NCBI GenBank assembly: GCA_904420245.1
Contig: CAJFUL010000071.1
Location: 1 to 53,522, forward strand
Direction: 5' to 3'
DNA length: 53,522 nt
Source of the DNA: Candidatus Paralachnospira avium
Lineage (GTDB): Bacteria; Bacillota; Clostridia; Lachnospirales; Lachnospiraceae
Part shown: positions 1-7,041 of the stretch, piece by piece
Layout of the letters: every line of letters begins with the position of its first letter
Position numbering within the stretch: the stretch's first letter is position 1
Made by a program: the position numbers and the translations under genes
The notes under the pieces: model-generated
Told to the model about the DNA's origin: nothing
The model's database searches: none
Seen by the model: only the letters and a program-made list of their open reading frames with translations

Positions 1-70
1 GATGTGGCTCAATTGGCAGAGCAGCTGATTTGTAATCAGCAGGTTATCGGTTCGAGTCCGATCATCGGCT
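1..70 (+). tRNA. tRNA-Thr (TGT), 5' end cut by window edge
   Basis: The anticodon stem GCTGA/TCAGC encloses the loop TTTGTAA, giving anticodon TGT. The T arm is ATCGG-TTCGAGT-CCGAT. The 3' acceptor strand CATCGGC requires a 5' strand GCCGATG, of which only GATG is inside the window, so three bases are missing. No CCA is encoded. It is the first of four closely packed tRNA genes that were probably transcribed together. Confidence 0.93.
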
Positions 71-74
71 TTAT

Positions 75-156
75 GGGGGAATTCCCGAGTGGCCAAAGGG
101 GGCAGACTGTAAATCTGTTAGCAGTGCTTTCGATGGTTCGAATCCATCTTCCCCCA
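75..156 (+). tRNA. tRNA-Tyr (GTA)
   Basis: The acceptor GGGGGAA pairs with TTCCCCC. The anticodon stem GCAGA/TCTGT holds the loop CTGTAAA, anticodon GTA. The long variable arm between the anticodon and T arms is the class II layout expected of bacterial tRNA-Tyr. It begins four bases after the preceding tRNA-Thr. Confidence 0.95.
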
Positions 157-182
157 CTCAAACAACTTTATATCTGTAATGC

Positions 183-257
<75 letters not shown>

Positions 258-275
258 TAGACATTTTATGTCTTT

Positions 276-348
<73 letters not shown>

Positions 349-379
349 TTTTTTCATGCCCGTTTATATGATTATGCTG

Positions 380-418
380 CCCGCAAGGTCCTTTCGGATC
401 CTGCGGGTATTTTTTATT
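380..418 (+). terminator. Rho-independent terminator of the tRNA cluster
   Basis: A 12-bp hairpin (380-391 with 396-407, one mismatch, loop TTTC) is followed by a T-rich run. It closes the tRNA transcription unit. The remaining stretch to the end of the integrase gene at 541 holds no gene and probably contains the left prophage junction. Confidence 0.85.
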
Positions 419-540
419 CTATAGAAAGACACTTTGTGGGATCATACAGACGAGTGCTGCTGGCATCAGATAACCTGCCGCAGGCGGCGGATCTCGCAAA
501 GACAGTTTTTTTAAATTTTATGGGACGGCAGAGCTGCGGA

Positions 541-1659
541 TCAAAGCTCCAGCGCCCGGTTGATGGTCTTCGTGATATCCTGCTGTTCTTCCATCAGATG
601 ATTGTATACGCTGGTCACCATGGAAAGGGTATCGCCCATCAGAGCTGCCACCCGCTTTAGGCTGATGGACGGGATCTGGTAGCAGAGGGCGGAACAGTAG
701 TTGTGACGGAAAATATGGGCAGTCAGTCCCTGGATCACCGGCTTTTCTTCGGAACCGCCCACAGCCTGGTTCATTTTCCGAAGAATGGATTTCCACATAT
801 GGTTATATCCGGATAAAGTCATGGGACTGCCGTCCCTTTGTGGGAAGAGCCGGGGAGCCTGGAGATCCTTCGTATAGGATCTTAAGTAAGAGGCAAGTTC
901 GTCCGGCATGGGGACGGTCCTGGTGCTGTATACGCTTTTGGGCGCTTTCAAATAGCAGTCGTTTCCGCTGAAGGCCTGAGATTTGGTGACGGATATGACT
1001 TTCTTTTTAAAGTCGACATCTTCCTTCAACAGGGCCAGCGCTTCTCCGCGGCGCAGGCCGCAGCCGTAGAGGATAAAGACGAAGGCGCGCTCCCTTGGCG
1101 TAAAATCGGCTGTCAAAAGGGCTTCTTTCTCCATGGGAGTCAGGACTCTTCGTTCCGCGGCTCTGTAGGAAGGCAGAGAGACCCCTTCGCAGATTTCCGA
1201 GAAGGCGCCGGAAGGGAGACATTTATCTGTTACGGCGGACTTTATGATCTGCCGGAAGGTGAGGGCGATCTGTTGGCAGGTGCGCGGCTTGTCAAAGGCC
1301 AGGTTTATCATGCTCTGATAGTGGCTTTTGTTGAGGTCGGCGACGCGGCAGTAATAGAGAGGGGAGAGGTGATGATCCAGGATATTCCGGTACATGGCCT
1401 GTGTATTGGGCGTCCGGACGCCCTTATAGGTTTTCAGCCAGTATTCCGCATATATGCCGAACAGGATCCCAGAATTGGAATGGACGCTCCCTTCCTTCAC
1501 TTTTTGCTTCAGGGCGCGGACTTTATCCTCCAGATCTTTGCTGGATTTCCTGGAAGAAATATAAGCCCGGTGTTTGCTGCCGTCGGCGTTGTAGGTTCCG
1601 TCCCAGACCCTTGTGGCATAGCAGCCGCGGGAATTTAAAGTGTATTTTTTCTTCGCCAT
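541..1659 (-). CDS. int: Phage tyrosine-family integrase
   Basis: This 372-residue tyrosine recombinase integrates and excises the prophage. An AP2-like arm-binding N terminus (about 1-60) is followed by a SAM-like core-binding domain (65-165) and the catalytic domain (170-360). Visible catalytic residues are Arg203 in GLRRGE, probably Lys241, His315 and Arg318 in HIFRH, and Tyr352 in SVYNHL. The second His/Trp position is Asp343 (LMGD), a common variation. GGAGAGG lies just upstream of the ATG. It is read toward the tRNA cluster and is separated from the upstream lysogeny genes by a terminator, so it probably has its own promoter. Confidence 0.95.
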   Translation of the reverse strand: MAKKKYTLNSRGCYATRVWDGTYNADGSKHRAYISSRKSSKDLEDKVRALKQKVKEGSVHSNSGILFGIYAEYWLKTYKGVRTPNTQAMYRNILDHHLSPLYYCRVADLNKSHYQSMINLAFDKPRTCQQIALTFRQIIKSAVTDKCLPSGAFSEICEGVSLPSYRAAERRVLTPMEKEALLTADFTPRERAFVFILYGCGLRRGEALALLKEDVDFKKKVISVTKSQAFSGNDCYLKAPKSVYSTRTVPMPDELASYLRSYTKDLQAPRLFPQRDGSPMTLSGYNHMWKSILRKMNQAVGGSEEKPVIQGLTAHIFRHNYCSALCYQIPSISLKRVAALMGDTLSMVTSVYNHLMEEQQDITKTINRALEL

Positions 1660-1703
1660 TTGATCCTCTCCCTGAAGATAGATTTGGAAATTTCATATAG
1701 AAC

Positions 1704-1735
1704 CATATAAAAAACCCCAGGATTTATACCTGGGG
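1704..1735 (-). terminator. Terminator between the ImmA-like gene and int
   Basis: Read on the minus strand, a 7-bp stem CCCCAGG/CCTGGGG with a 7-base loop (1715-1735) is followed by TTTTTT. It lies just past the ImmA-like stop codon and should stop repressor-operon transcription before the integrase gene. Confidence 0.8.
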
Positions 1736-1738
1736 AAA

Positions 1739-2164
1739 TTATTTTTTTTGAAGATCCAGAGTCATGGAATTTTCAACCTGTCTGGTATGGAGGCCGGGAC
1801 GGGGATCCGCAAGGCAGAACTGTTCCAGAAATTCTCTGCGGTTCCGGTCATATTCGGACCAGCGGCTTTTTCGTCTCCGCCTCCGGCGCCTTGTACGGAC
1901 AGCCTGAGGTCTGGAGGAAGGAACCGGTACGGGAGCCAGGCCGTGGGCGGCTTTTTCAATATCCTGGACGTTCCCGCCTTCAAAATCGTTGGCCTCTATA
2001 TGGCGCAGCGCGTGTTCGTAAGCCCGCAGCCGGCCCTCGTCCGACAGGCGGGCATTGATGAGGATGGTATAGCTGCCGTCCTCGTTTTCCGTCACCATCT
2101 CATTGCCCCGCACGGGGAAATCCATCAGATATACATTAACATCCTTCGTCACTGTAATCACCAC
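1739..2164 (-). CDS. ImmA/IrrE-like prophage protein with degenerate metal motif
   Basis: This 141-residue protein starts at a GTG with a weak upstream AAAAGAG and overlaps the end of the repressor gene by 29 bases, so the two are co-transcribed. Residues 25-70 resemble short ImmA-like proteins found beside XRE repressors in Clostridia prophages (ENEDGSYTILINARLS followed by a His-containing helix). ImmA proteases carry HExxH; here the stretch reads EHALRHIE, with Ala at the catalytic Glu position, so protease activity is doubtful. The C-terminal half is very basic, with an R/K run at about 92-100. The likely role is modulation of the neighbouring repressor, inferred from context. Confidence 0.6.
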   Translation of the reverse strand: MVITVTKDVNVYLMDFPVRGNEMVTENEDGSYTILINARLSDEGRLRAYEHALRHIEANDFEGGNVQDIEKAAHGLAPVPVPSSRPQAVRTRRRRRRRKSRWSEYDRNRREFLEQFCLADPRPGLHTRQVENSMTLDLQKK

Positions 2165-2540
2165 GCTCTTTTCGCTTCAGGATCAGGGCCATATCGTGCA
2201 GGGCTCTCAGATCTTCGGGAGAGGAATCCCGGCTGACGTCAAATAGAGCCCGCAGCTCCCTGTTTTCGGAGATGGCCTGCGCCGTTTCGGCTGTTTCCGG
2301 ATCCAGATAATAACCGGTATGCAGTTCTTTTCTGGGGATCTCAGAGCGGCCCGTCAGATAGTCTATATCCACCTGGAACAGATCCGCGATCTGCTTCAGC
2401 ATATCCATATCAGGTTCCCGCTTTCCAGTCTCGTACATGCCGATGCGGCTGCGGGAGGTCTGTAGCTTTTCCGCAAGCTGTGTCTGTGTGTATCCATGTT
2501 CTTTTCTGAGCTTTTTGAAAACATTTTGAAAATCGCCCAT
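2136..2540 (-). CDS. XRE/CI-type prophage repressor
   Basis: The 134-residue protein begins at the ATG with AGGAGG eight bases upstream; a longer in-frame extension upstream has no ribosome site and covers the operator region. Residues 5-60 form a Cro/CI helix-turn-helix (YTQTQLAEKLQTSRSRIGMY), followed by GKREPDMDMLKQIADLF. The C-terminal 70 residues lack an obvious LexA-type Ser/Lys protease, so inactivation may depend on the ImmA-like neighbour. It is divergent from the early genes, and three related TCAC-N5-GTGA half-site pairs lie between them, which fits a genetic switch. Confidence 0.85.
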   Translation of the reverse strand: MGDFQNVFKKLRKEHGYTQTQLAEKLQTSRSRIGMYETGKREPDMDMLKQIADLFQVDIDYLTGRSEIPRKELHTGYYLDPETAETAQAISENRELRALFDVSRDSSPEDLRALHDMALILKRKERGDYSDEGC

Positions 2541-2565
2541 TTCTGCACCTCCTGGAAACAGATTA

Positions 2566-2578
2566 TCACAATTAGTGA
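2566..2578. promoter_or_regulatory. Predicted repressor operator 1
   Basis: The site TCAC-AATTA-GTGA is a perfect TCAC/GTGA inverted repeat with a 5-base spacer. It is one of three similar sites in the intergenic region and the nearest to the repressor start, so it may serve autoregulation. Confidence 0.65.
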
Positions 2579-2598
2579 AAAAAGTAAATACGAAATAG

Positions 2599-2611
2599 TC
2601 ACGAAATGTGT
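2599..2611. promoter_or_regulatory. Predicted repressor operator 2
   Basis: The site TCAC-GAAAT-GTGT (one mismatch from the shared pattern) ends on the first base of the -35 box of the rightward early promoter. Its start is 33 bases from operator 1, about three helical turns. Confidence 0.65.
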
Positions 2612-2639
2612 TGACAAACATATGTTCTGGTTGTATGAT
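2611..2639 (+). promoter_or_regulatory. Rightward early promoter
   Basis: A perfect TTGACA is followed by a 17-base spacer and TATGAT. It would drive the early genes from 2676. Operator 2 touches the -35 box and operator 3 covers the region around the start site, so repressor binding should block it. Confidence 0.8.
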
Positions 2640-2646
2640 TTAGTTG

Positions 2647-2659
2647 TCACGAGTTGTGA
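2647..2659. promoter_or_regulatory. Predicted repressor operator 3
   Basis: The site TCAC-GAGTT-GTGA is again a TCAC/GTGA pair with a 5-base spacer. It lies 7-20 bases downstream of the -10 box, over the predicted transcription start of the early promoter. Confidence 0.65.
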
Positions 2660-2675
2660 TAAGGGGGTATGGAAA

Positions 2676-2882
2676 ATGAAATATCCAAAACCGATCATGA
2701 GAAAATCGGAACTGATGGAAATGGGATTTCCGGAGGAGTGCCTGATGACGGCGTACAGGAGTCTTGGACAGAATTTTGCCCATAAGATCAATCCGACAAA
2801 GGTCAACAGCGCGATCATTTTTGACACCGAGGGGTTTGAAAAATGGAGACAGGAACTGATGCGGAAGGGGGTGCCCAGATGA
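2676..2882 (+). CDS. Small helix-turn-helix / excisionase-like protein
   Basis: This 68-residue protein starts at the ATG downstream of AAGGGGG. It is the first gene of the rightward operon. The opening segment (RKSELMEMGFPEECLMTAYR) is of the kind seen in short winged-helix Xis-like proteins, and it ends FDTEGFEKWRQEL. Being first after the switch suggests a role in excision or early regulation. The family is recognised only loosely; a Cro-like role is the main alternative. Confidence 0.55.
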   Translation: MKYPKPIMRKSELMEMGFPEECLMTAYRSLGQNFAHKINPTKVNSAIIFDTEGFEKWRQELMRKGVPR

Positions 2883-3043
2883 AGCTGCGGAAGAAGCTTA
2901 AGGAAGAGTTTTATAAGGTCATGCTGGCAAAGACGGCCGGCATCTATCATGACAGCCTGCACCTGGATTTTGTCCTGGCCGACGGCCAGGTAAAGGAGAT
3001 CCTGCTGGATGGAGAGCCGATCCCGGAAAGGAAGGAGACGTAA
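2879..3043 (+). CDS. Small early phage protein, unknown function
   Basis: This 54-residue ORF starts with an ATGA overlap on the preceding stop codon and has GGGGG upstream. Its own stop (TAA) overlaps the ATG of the next gene, so all three are translationally coupled. It is charged, with no Cys cluster, membrane segment or motif that I recognise. Confidence 0.5.
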   Translation: MKLRKKLKEEFYKVMLAKTAGIYHDSLHLDFVLADGQVKEILLDGEPIPERKET

Positions 3044-3468
3044 TGGATGATCTGGGCAGAGAACTTGGATGGGATGACGTGATCATAAAAGAGGAGATGG
3101 AATTTGAACCTTTTCCCCCGGGGATCTATGAGTTTATCGTCCAGTCCATGGAACGGGGAAGGTTTTCCGGCAGTGAGAAAATGTCGGCCTGCAATATGGC
3201 CAATCTCCATCTGCTGGTCCGGGACAGGGCGGGAAGAGAACGGCATATCTATGACACGCTGTACCTGAATACCAAGACGGAGTGGAAGCTGGGGCAGTTC
3301 TTCGGAGCCATCGGACAGAAGGAAAAGGGGATCCCGGTCCGGCCGGACTGGGGGAAGGTGACAGGAGCCGGCGGCTGGGCAGAGCTGTGTATCAATGAAT
3401 ACACCGATAAAAGCGGAGTCATCAGAAAAAATAATAAAATAGCCCGTTATCTTCCGTATAAGCCGTAG
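3043..3468 (+). CDS. DUF669-family phage protein
   Basis: This 141-residue protein has the look of DUF669: an N-terminal stretch with EFEPFPPGIYEF, a central beta-rich part and a stretch around WKLGQFFGAIG, ending in a basic tail. DUF669 proteins are found in phage replication and recombination clusters and are thought to act on single-stranded DNA. GGAAGGAG precedes the ATG, which overlaps the upstream stop. The next gene is the primase-helicase, which supports a replication role. No recombinase gene of RecT or Erf type is seen nearby. Confidence 0.7.
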   Translation: MDDLGRELGWDDVIIKEEMEFEPFPPGIYEFIVQSMERGRFSGSEKMSACNMANLHLLVRDRAGRERHIYDTLYLNTKTEWKLGQFFGAIGQKEKGIPVRPDWGKVTGAGGWAELCINEYTDKSGVIRKNNKIARYLPYKP

Positions 3469-3479
3469 GTGGTGAGTGC

Positions 3480-5570
3480 ATGGCGCAGGAACTGGAGAAG
3501 GTCTTGGAAAAGATCCGGCCGTCGGAGCTTGCCTATGAGGAATGGCTCCAGGTGGGGATGGCCCTCAAGGAAGAAGGCTGTCCGGTAAAGGTCTGGGAAG
3601 AGTGGAGCCGCGAGGATCCCAGATACCACCCCGGAGAGTGTGAGAGAAAATGGGAAACCTTCCGGGGCTCGGCCCATCCTGTGGCAGCGGGGTATATACG
3701 GAGGCTGGCCGGACGGGAGAAGAAAGAACAGCCGGAAGAAACATCGTATCCGCAGCCGGAACATTGGCATCCGGCGGAAGAATTGATCCGTTATCTGAAA
3801 ACGCTGTTCAGACCCTCGGATATTGTGGGGTATGTGACGGCAAGCTGGGAAAGACAGGGGAAAAAGGGAAGCCGCTGGCAGCCCCAGAGGGGAAATTTCG
3901 ACAGGACGGCAGGAGAGCTGGAGGAGCTTTTAAGCCGCTGCGGGGACGATATAGGTTCTGTACTTGGGGATTATAACGCGCAGGCGGGAGCCTGGATCCG
4001 GATCAATCCTCTGGACGGCGCCGGCTGCCGCAATGAAAATGTCACGGATTACCGGTACGCGCTGGTGGAATCGGACGATATGAGCCTTTCGGAGCAGGAG
4101 GAACGGATCCGGAAGCTGGAGCTCCCGGTGGCGGCCCTGGTCTATTCCGGAGGCAGATCGCTTCACGCGGTGGTGCGGATCGAAGCGGCAGACTATGGAG
4201 AGTACAGGAACCGGGTGGAGTTTCTCTACCGGATATGCCGGGAACACGGGATACGGGTCGATGTCCAGAATAAGAATCCATCCAGGCTGTCCCGGATGCC
4301 GGGGGTCGTAAGAAACGGAAGAAAGCAGTTTTTGATGGATACTGATTTTGGAAAAGCTTCCTGGGAAGAGTGGAAAAGATCTGTGGAGGCGGAGAGGGAC
4401 GGACTTCCGGAATTTGAAAGTCTGGAGAGCATCTGGGACAGGATCCCGGAGCAGGCTCCCTGTCTCATCGAGGGAATTCTCCGGCAGAGCCATAAAATGC
4501 TGATCTCCGGCCCCTCCAAAGCCGGAAAATCGTTTCTTCTGATCCAGCTTTGCATCGCCATAGCGGAAGGGACCAGCTGGGCCGGCTGGCCATGCGCCAA
4601 GGGAAGAGTCCTTTATGTAAACCTGGAGCTGGACAGGGTCAGCTGCCTGCATCGCTTCTTTGATGTGTACAGGGGATTGGAGCTCGTACCGGGAAATCTG
4701 AAGAATATCGACATATGGAATCTGAGGGGGAGGACAGTGCCCATGGACCAGCTGGCTCCCAGGCTGATCCGGAAAGCAAAGGAACGCAGTTATCTGGCTG
4801 TGATCATCGATCCCATTTACAAGCTCATCACCGGCGATGAGAACAGCGCTTCCCAGATGGCTTATTTCTGCGGCCAGTTTGACCGGATCTGCACAGAACT
4901 GGGATGCGCCGTCATATACAGCCATCATCACAGCAAAGGCAGTCAGGGGACAAAAAGATCCATAGACCGGGCTTCCGGGTCCGGGGTATTTTCCAGAGAT
5001 CCGGACGCGCTTTTGGACTTGATCCAGCTTCCGGTACCGGATCCTCTCCTGGAAGAGGAGGAGGACCGGGAAGTGCGGGAAGTCTGCGGAAGGTATGTGG
5101 CAGAGGCTGTCCAGTGTGGAACGGGAAAAGAAGCGTATGCCTGCTGCTGCAGCACGCTTTCCGATGAGGACAGGCAGCTTTTGGAGCAGGAGCTCAAGTC
5201 TGTGCGGAGGCGGATCGCCGGAAGGAGCGCCTGGCGGATGGAGGGGACTCTCCGGGAATTCCCAAAACCACGGCCCATAAATCTCTGGTTTGAGTATCCG
5301 GTGCATAAGGCAGACAGGACAGGGATTTTGAGGAACGTCCAGCCCGACGGGGAAACGCCCTGGAAGAGCAGCAAGTGGACTTTGGAGGCCAGAAAGCGGG
5401 AACGGTGCAAGATCCTGGATGACTGGTACCGGGAACTGGGGAAGCAGGGAGAAGTTTCCATTGAAGATCTGGCTTCTGCCATGGGAGTGACGGGAAAGAC
5501 GGTAAGGAACTATATACGGGAACATGGCGGGTACAGGATCCGGGAAGGGATCGTGACCAGATCCGGTTAG
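3480..5570 (+). CDS. Phage primase-helicase replication protein
   Basis: This 696-residue multidomain replication protein would prime and unwind phage DNA. The N terminus (about 10-75) resembles PriCT-2 (ELAYEEWLQVGMALKEEG). Residues 100-300 look like an archaeo-eukaryotic-type primase core, with VESDD (196-200) and SGGRSLH (223-229) as candidate catalytic motifs. Residues 325-560 form a RepA/RecA-like ATPase with Walker A GPSKAGKS (344-351), Walker B AVIID (440-444) and a SHHHSKG sensor loop (481-487). The last 60 residues look like a winged helix (VSIEDLASAMGVTGKTVRNY). It starts at the ATG after GGTGG. No separate origin or helicase loader is visible nearby. Confidence 0.8.
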   Translation: MAQELEKVLEKIRPSELAYEEWLQVGMALKEEGCPVKVWEEWSREDPRYHPGECERKWETFRGSAHPVAAGYIRRLAGREKKEQPEETSYPQPEHWHPAEELIRYLKTLFRPSDIVGYVTASWERQGKKGSRWQPQRGNFDRTAGELEELLSRCGDDIGSVLGDYNAQAGAWIRINPLDGAGCRNENVTDYRYALVESDDMSLSEQEERIRKLELPVAALVYSGGRSLHAVVRIEAADYGEYRNRVEFLYRICREHGIRVDVQNKNPSRLSRMPGVVRNGRKQFLMDTDFGKASWEEWKRSVEAERDGLPEFESLESIWDRIPEQAPCLIEGILRQSHKMLISGPSKAGKSFLLIQLCIAIAEGTSWAGWPCAKGRVLYVNLELDRVSCLHRFFDVYRGLELVPGNLKNIDIWNLRGRTVPMDQLAPRLIRKAKERSYLAVIIDPIYKLITGDENSASQMAYFCGQFDRICTELGCAVIYSHHHSKGSQGTKRSIDRASGSGVFSRDPDALLDLIQLPVPDPLLEEEEDREVREVCGRYVAEAVQCGTGKEAYACCCSTLSDEDRQLLEQELKSVRRRIAGRSAWRMEGTLREFPKPRPINLWFEYPVHKADRTGILRNVQPDGETPWKSSKWTLEARKRERCKILDDWYRELGKQGEVSIEDLASAMGVTGKTVRNYIREHGGYRIREGIVTRSG

Positions 5571-5594
5571 AACGGCCGGATGGAAGGTGCGGAA

Positions 5595-6122
5595 ATGAAT
5601 GCAGACGAGTTGGTTGAGAGCAACATAGGACTTGTAAAATACATTGCCCGCCTTTTCCTGAACACGGGATATGAGTATGAGGAGCTGGTGCAGGAAGGAA
5701 TGGTGGGGCTCGTCAAAGCGGCCAAAACCTTTGACGAGAGCCGGGGGTTCCTGTTTTCCACCTATGCGGGGAAATGCATCCAAAAGGAGATCCTGGCTTA
5801 TCTGAAGCGGGAGAAAAAGCATAAAAGGACAGTATCGTTCAATCAGAAGATCCCTGTGTGGGGAGATATTTGCGGAGAGATACGGCTGGAGCAGCTGCTG
5901 GGCGCCGACCAGAAAGAGTATGAGGAAGTGTGGAAACGGGATCTGCTGGAGAGGTGCGTTGCCTCTCTGGATGAAAAAGAGAAGGAGATCCTGCGTCTGT
6001 ACTACGGAGAAGGTATGAAGCAGAGCGATATAGCGGAGAGGTTTCAATTGTCGCAGCCGCAGATATGCCGGCTGATCCGGAAAAGCCTGGAAAAAATGAA
6101 AAAGATCGTGGAAGGAGACTGA
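5595..6122 (+). CDS. Phage-encoded sigma-70-family factor
   Basis: The 175-residue protein (an ATG five codons earlier lacks a ribosome site; GGAAGG precedes this one) has sigma region 2 at its N terminus, including EELVQEGMVGLVKAAKTF and the following FSTYAGKCIQKEILAYL promoter-opening segment. Region 4 lies at the C terminus, with a helix-turn-helix around MKQSDIAERFQLSQPQICR. Region 3 is very short. It resembles the sporulation-type sigma branch. It sits between replication and packaging genes, so it probably redirects RNA polymerase to the late promoters together with the next gene product. Confidence 0.85.
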   Translation: MNADELVESNIGLVKYIARLFLNTGYEYEELVQEGMVGLVKAAKTFDESRGFLFSTYAGKCIQKEILAYLKREKKHKRTVSFNQKIPVWGDICGEIRLEQLLGADQKEYEEVWKRDLLERCVASLDEKEKEILRLYYGEGMKQSDIAERFQLSQPQICRLIRKSLEKMKKIVEGD

Positions 6123-6125
6123 GCC

Positions 6126-6464
6126 ATGGAAAAGAGAATGTTGAAACAGTATCTGGATATGCAGGAGGAGAAAAAGGATCTGGAGGAGCGGGTAAAGAGG
6201 ATCGACGCCAGGCTGGCGGGTCACACGGCGGCGGAAGCGGCGGCCAGAAAGCAGATGGAGGAAGCCAGGAAGCGTCTTGACGGCCTTTTGCTGGATCTGG
6301 AGGAGAGTATCCAGCAGGTGGAGGACAGCAGGATCCGCAGGATCCTCCGGTTCCGGTATGTGGACGGTTTAAGCTGGGTCCAGGTGGCCTGCCAGATGGG
6401 AGGAAAAAATACGGCGGACAGCTGCAGGATGGCTTTGAAAAATTATTTGGCAAAGAAAAATTAA
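6126..6464 (+). CDS. ArpU/RinA-like late transcription regulator
   Basis: This 112-residue protein has a charged N-terminal coiled coil (about 1-65) and a C-terminal helix-turn-helix-like segment (RFRYVDGLSWVQVACQMGG, then a recognition helix). This is the shape of small phage activators encoded just before the terminase genes. It starts three bases after the sigma gene stop. Assignment rests on position and architecture, so an alternative DNA-binding role is possible. Confidence 0.65.
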   Translation: MEKRMLKQYLDMQEEKKDLEERVKRIDARLAGHTAAEAAARKQMEEARKRLDGLLLDLEESIQQVEDSRIRRILRFRYVDGLSWVQVACQMGGKNTADSCRMALKNYLAKKN

Positions 6465-6531
6465 AGTCATTTCGGCCTTTTCTCGGAAACTGAGGTAATG
6501 AATAAGTAAGGAAGAGAAAAGGAGTGTTTCG

Positions 6532-7041
6532 ATGACAGTTCAGAGAAAGAGCGGCAGGCCGCCGAGATACCGGAGCCGGGAAGAGATCGAGACCTTGATC
6601 GAGCAGTATTTTAAGGACTGTGAAGGAAGGCTCCTGGAAGATAAGGAAGGAAATCCGGTATTGGACAGAAGGGGGAAACCGGTGGTCCTGGACAGGCGCC
6701 CGCCCACCGTCACGGGACTGGCTCTGGCGCTGGGCTTCACCAACCGCCTTTCTCTGCTGTCCTACCAGGGAAAGGCGGAATTTAAGACGGTCATCACCAG
6801 GGCCAAGAGCAGGGTGGAACAGTATACGGAGGAGAGGCTTTTTGACCGGGACGGAGTCAATGGGGCCAAGTTCAGCCTGACCAACAATTTCAGAGGATGG
6901 ACTTCCGTTCCCCGGACGGATCCGGAAGAAAACGGTGAAAATATCCGGCAGTTCCTGCGGATGCTGCGTCCGGATGAGAAGGAACTTCGGGAATTGTATG
7001 AGGAGGAGGACGGCTGTGGAGAAGAGACAGAAGGGATTTAG
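6532..7041 (+). CDS. terS: Terminase small subunit
   Basis: This 169-residue DNA-packaging protein resembles P22-type small terminases: a basic start (KSGRPPRYRS), a helix-turn-helix around PPTVTGLALALGFTNRLSLL, and a helical oligomerisation segment with KTVITRAKSRVEQYTEERL. It would recognise the packaging site and load the large subunit. AAAAGGAG precedes the ATG. It overlaps the large subunit by 26 bases. Confidence 0.82.
   Translation: MTVQRKSGRPPRYRSREEIETLIEQYFKDCEGRLLEDKEGNPVLDRRGKPVVLDRRPPTVTGLALALGFTNRLSLLSYQGKAEFKTVITRAKSRVEQYTEERLFDRDGVNGAKFSLTNNFRGWTSVPRTDPEENGENIRQFLRMLRPDEKELRELYEEEDGCGEETEGI

Noticed and set aside
3930-6224. Long antisense open frame opposite the primase-helicase and sigma genes
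   Set aside because: It has no ribosome site, a low-complexity Pro/Leu-rich translation typical of the reverse of GC-rich genes, and lies opposite two well supported genes.
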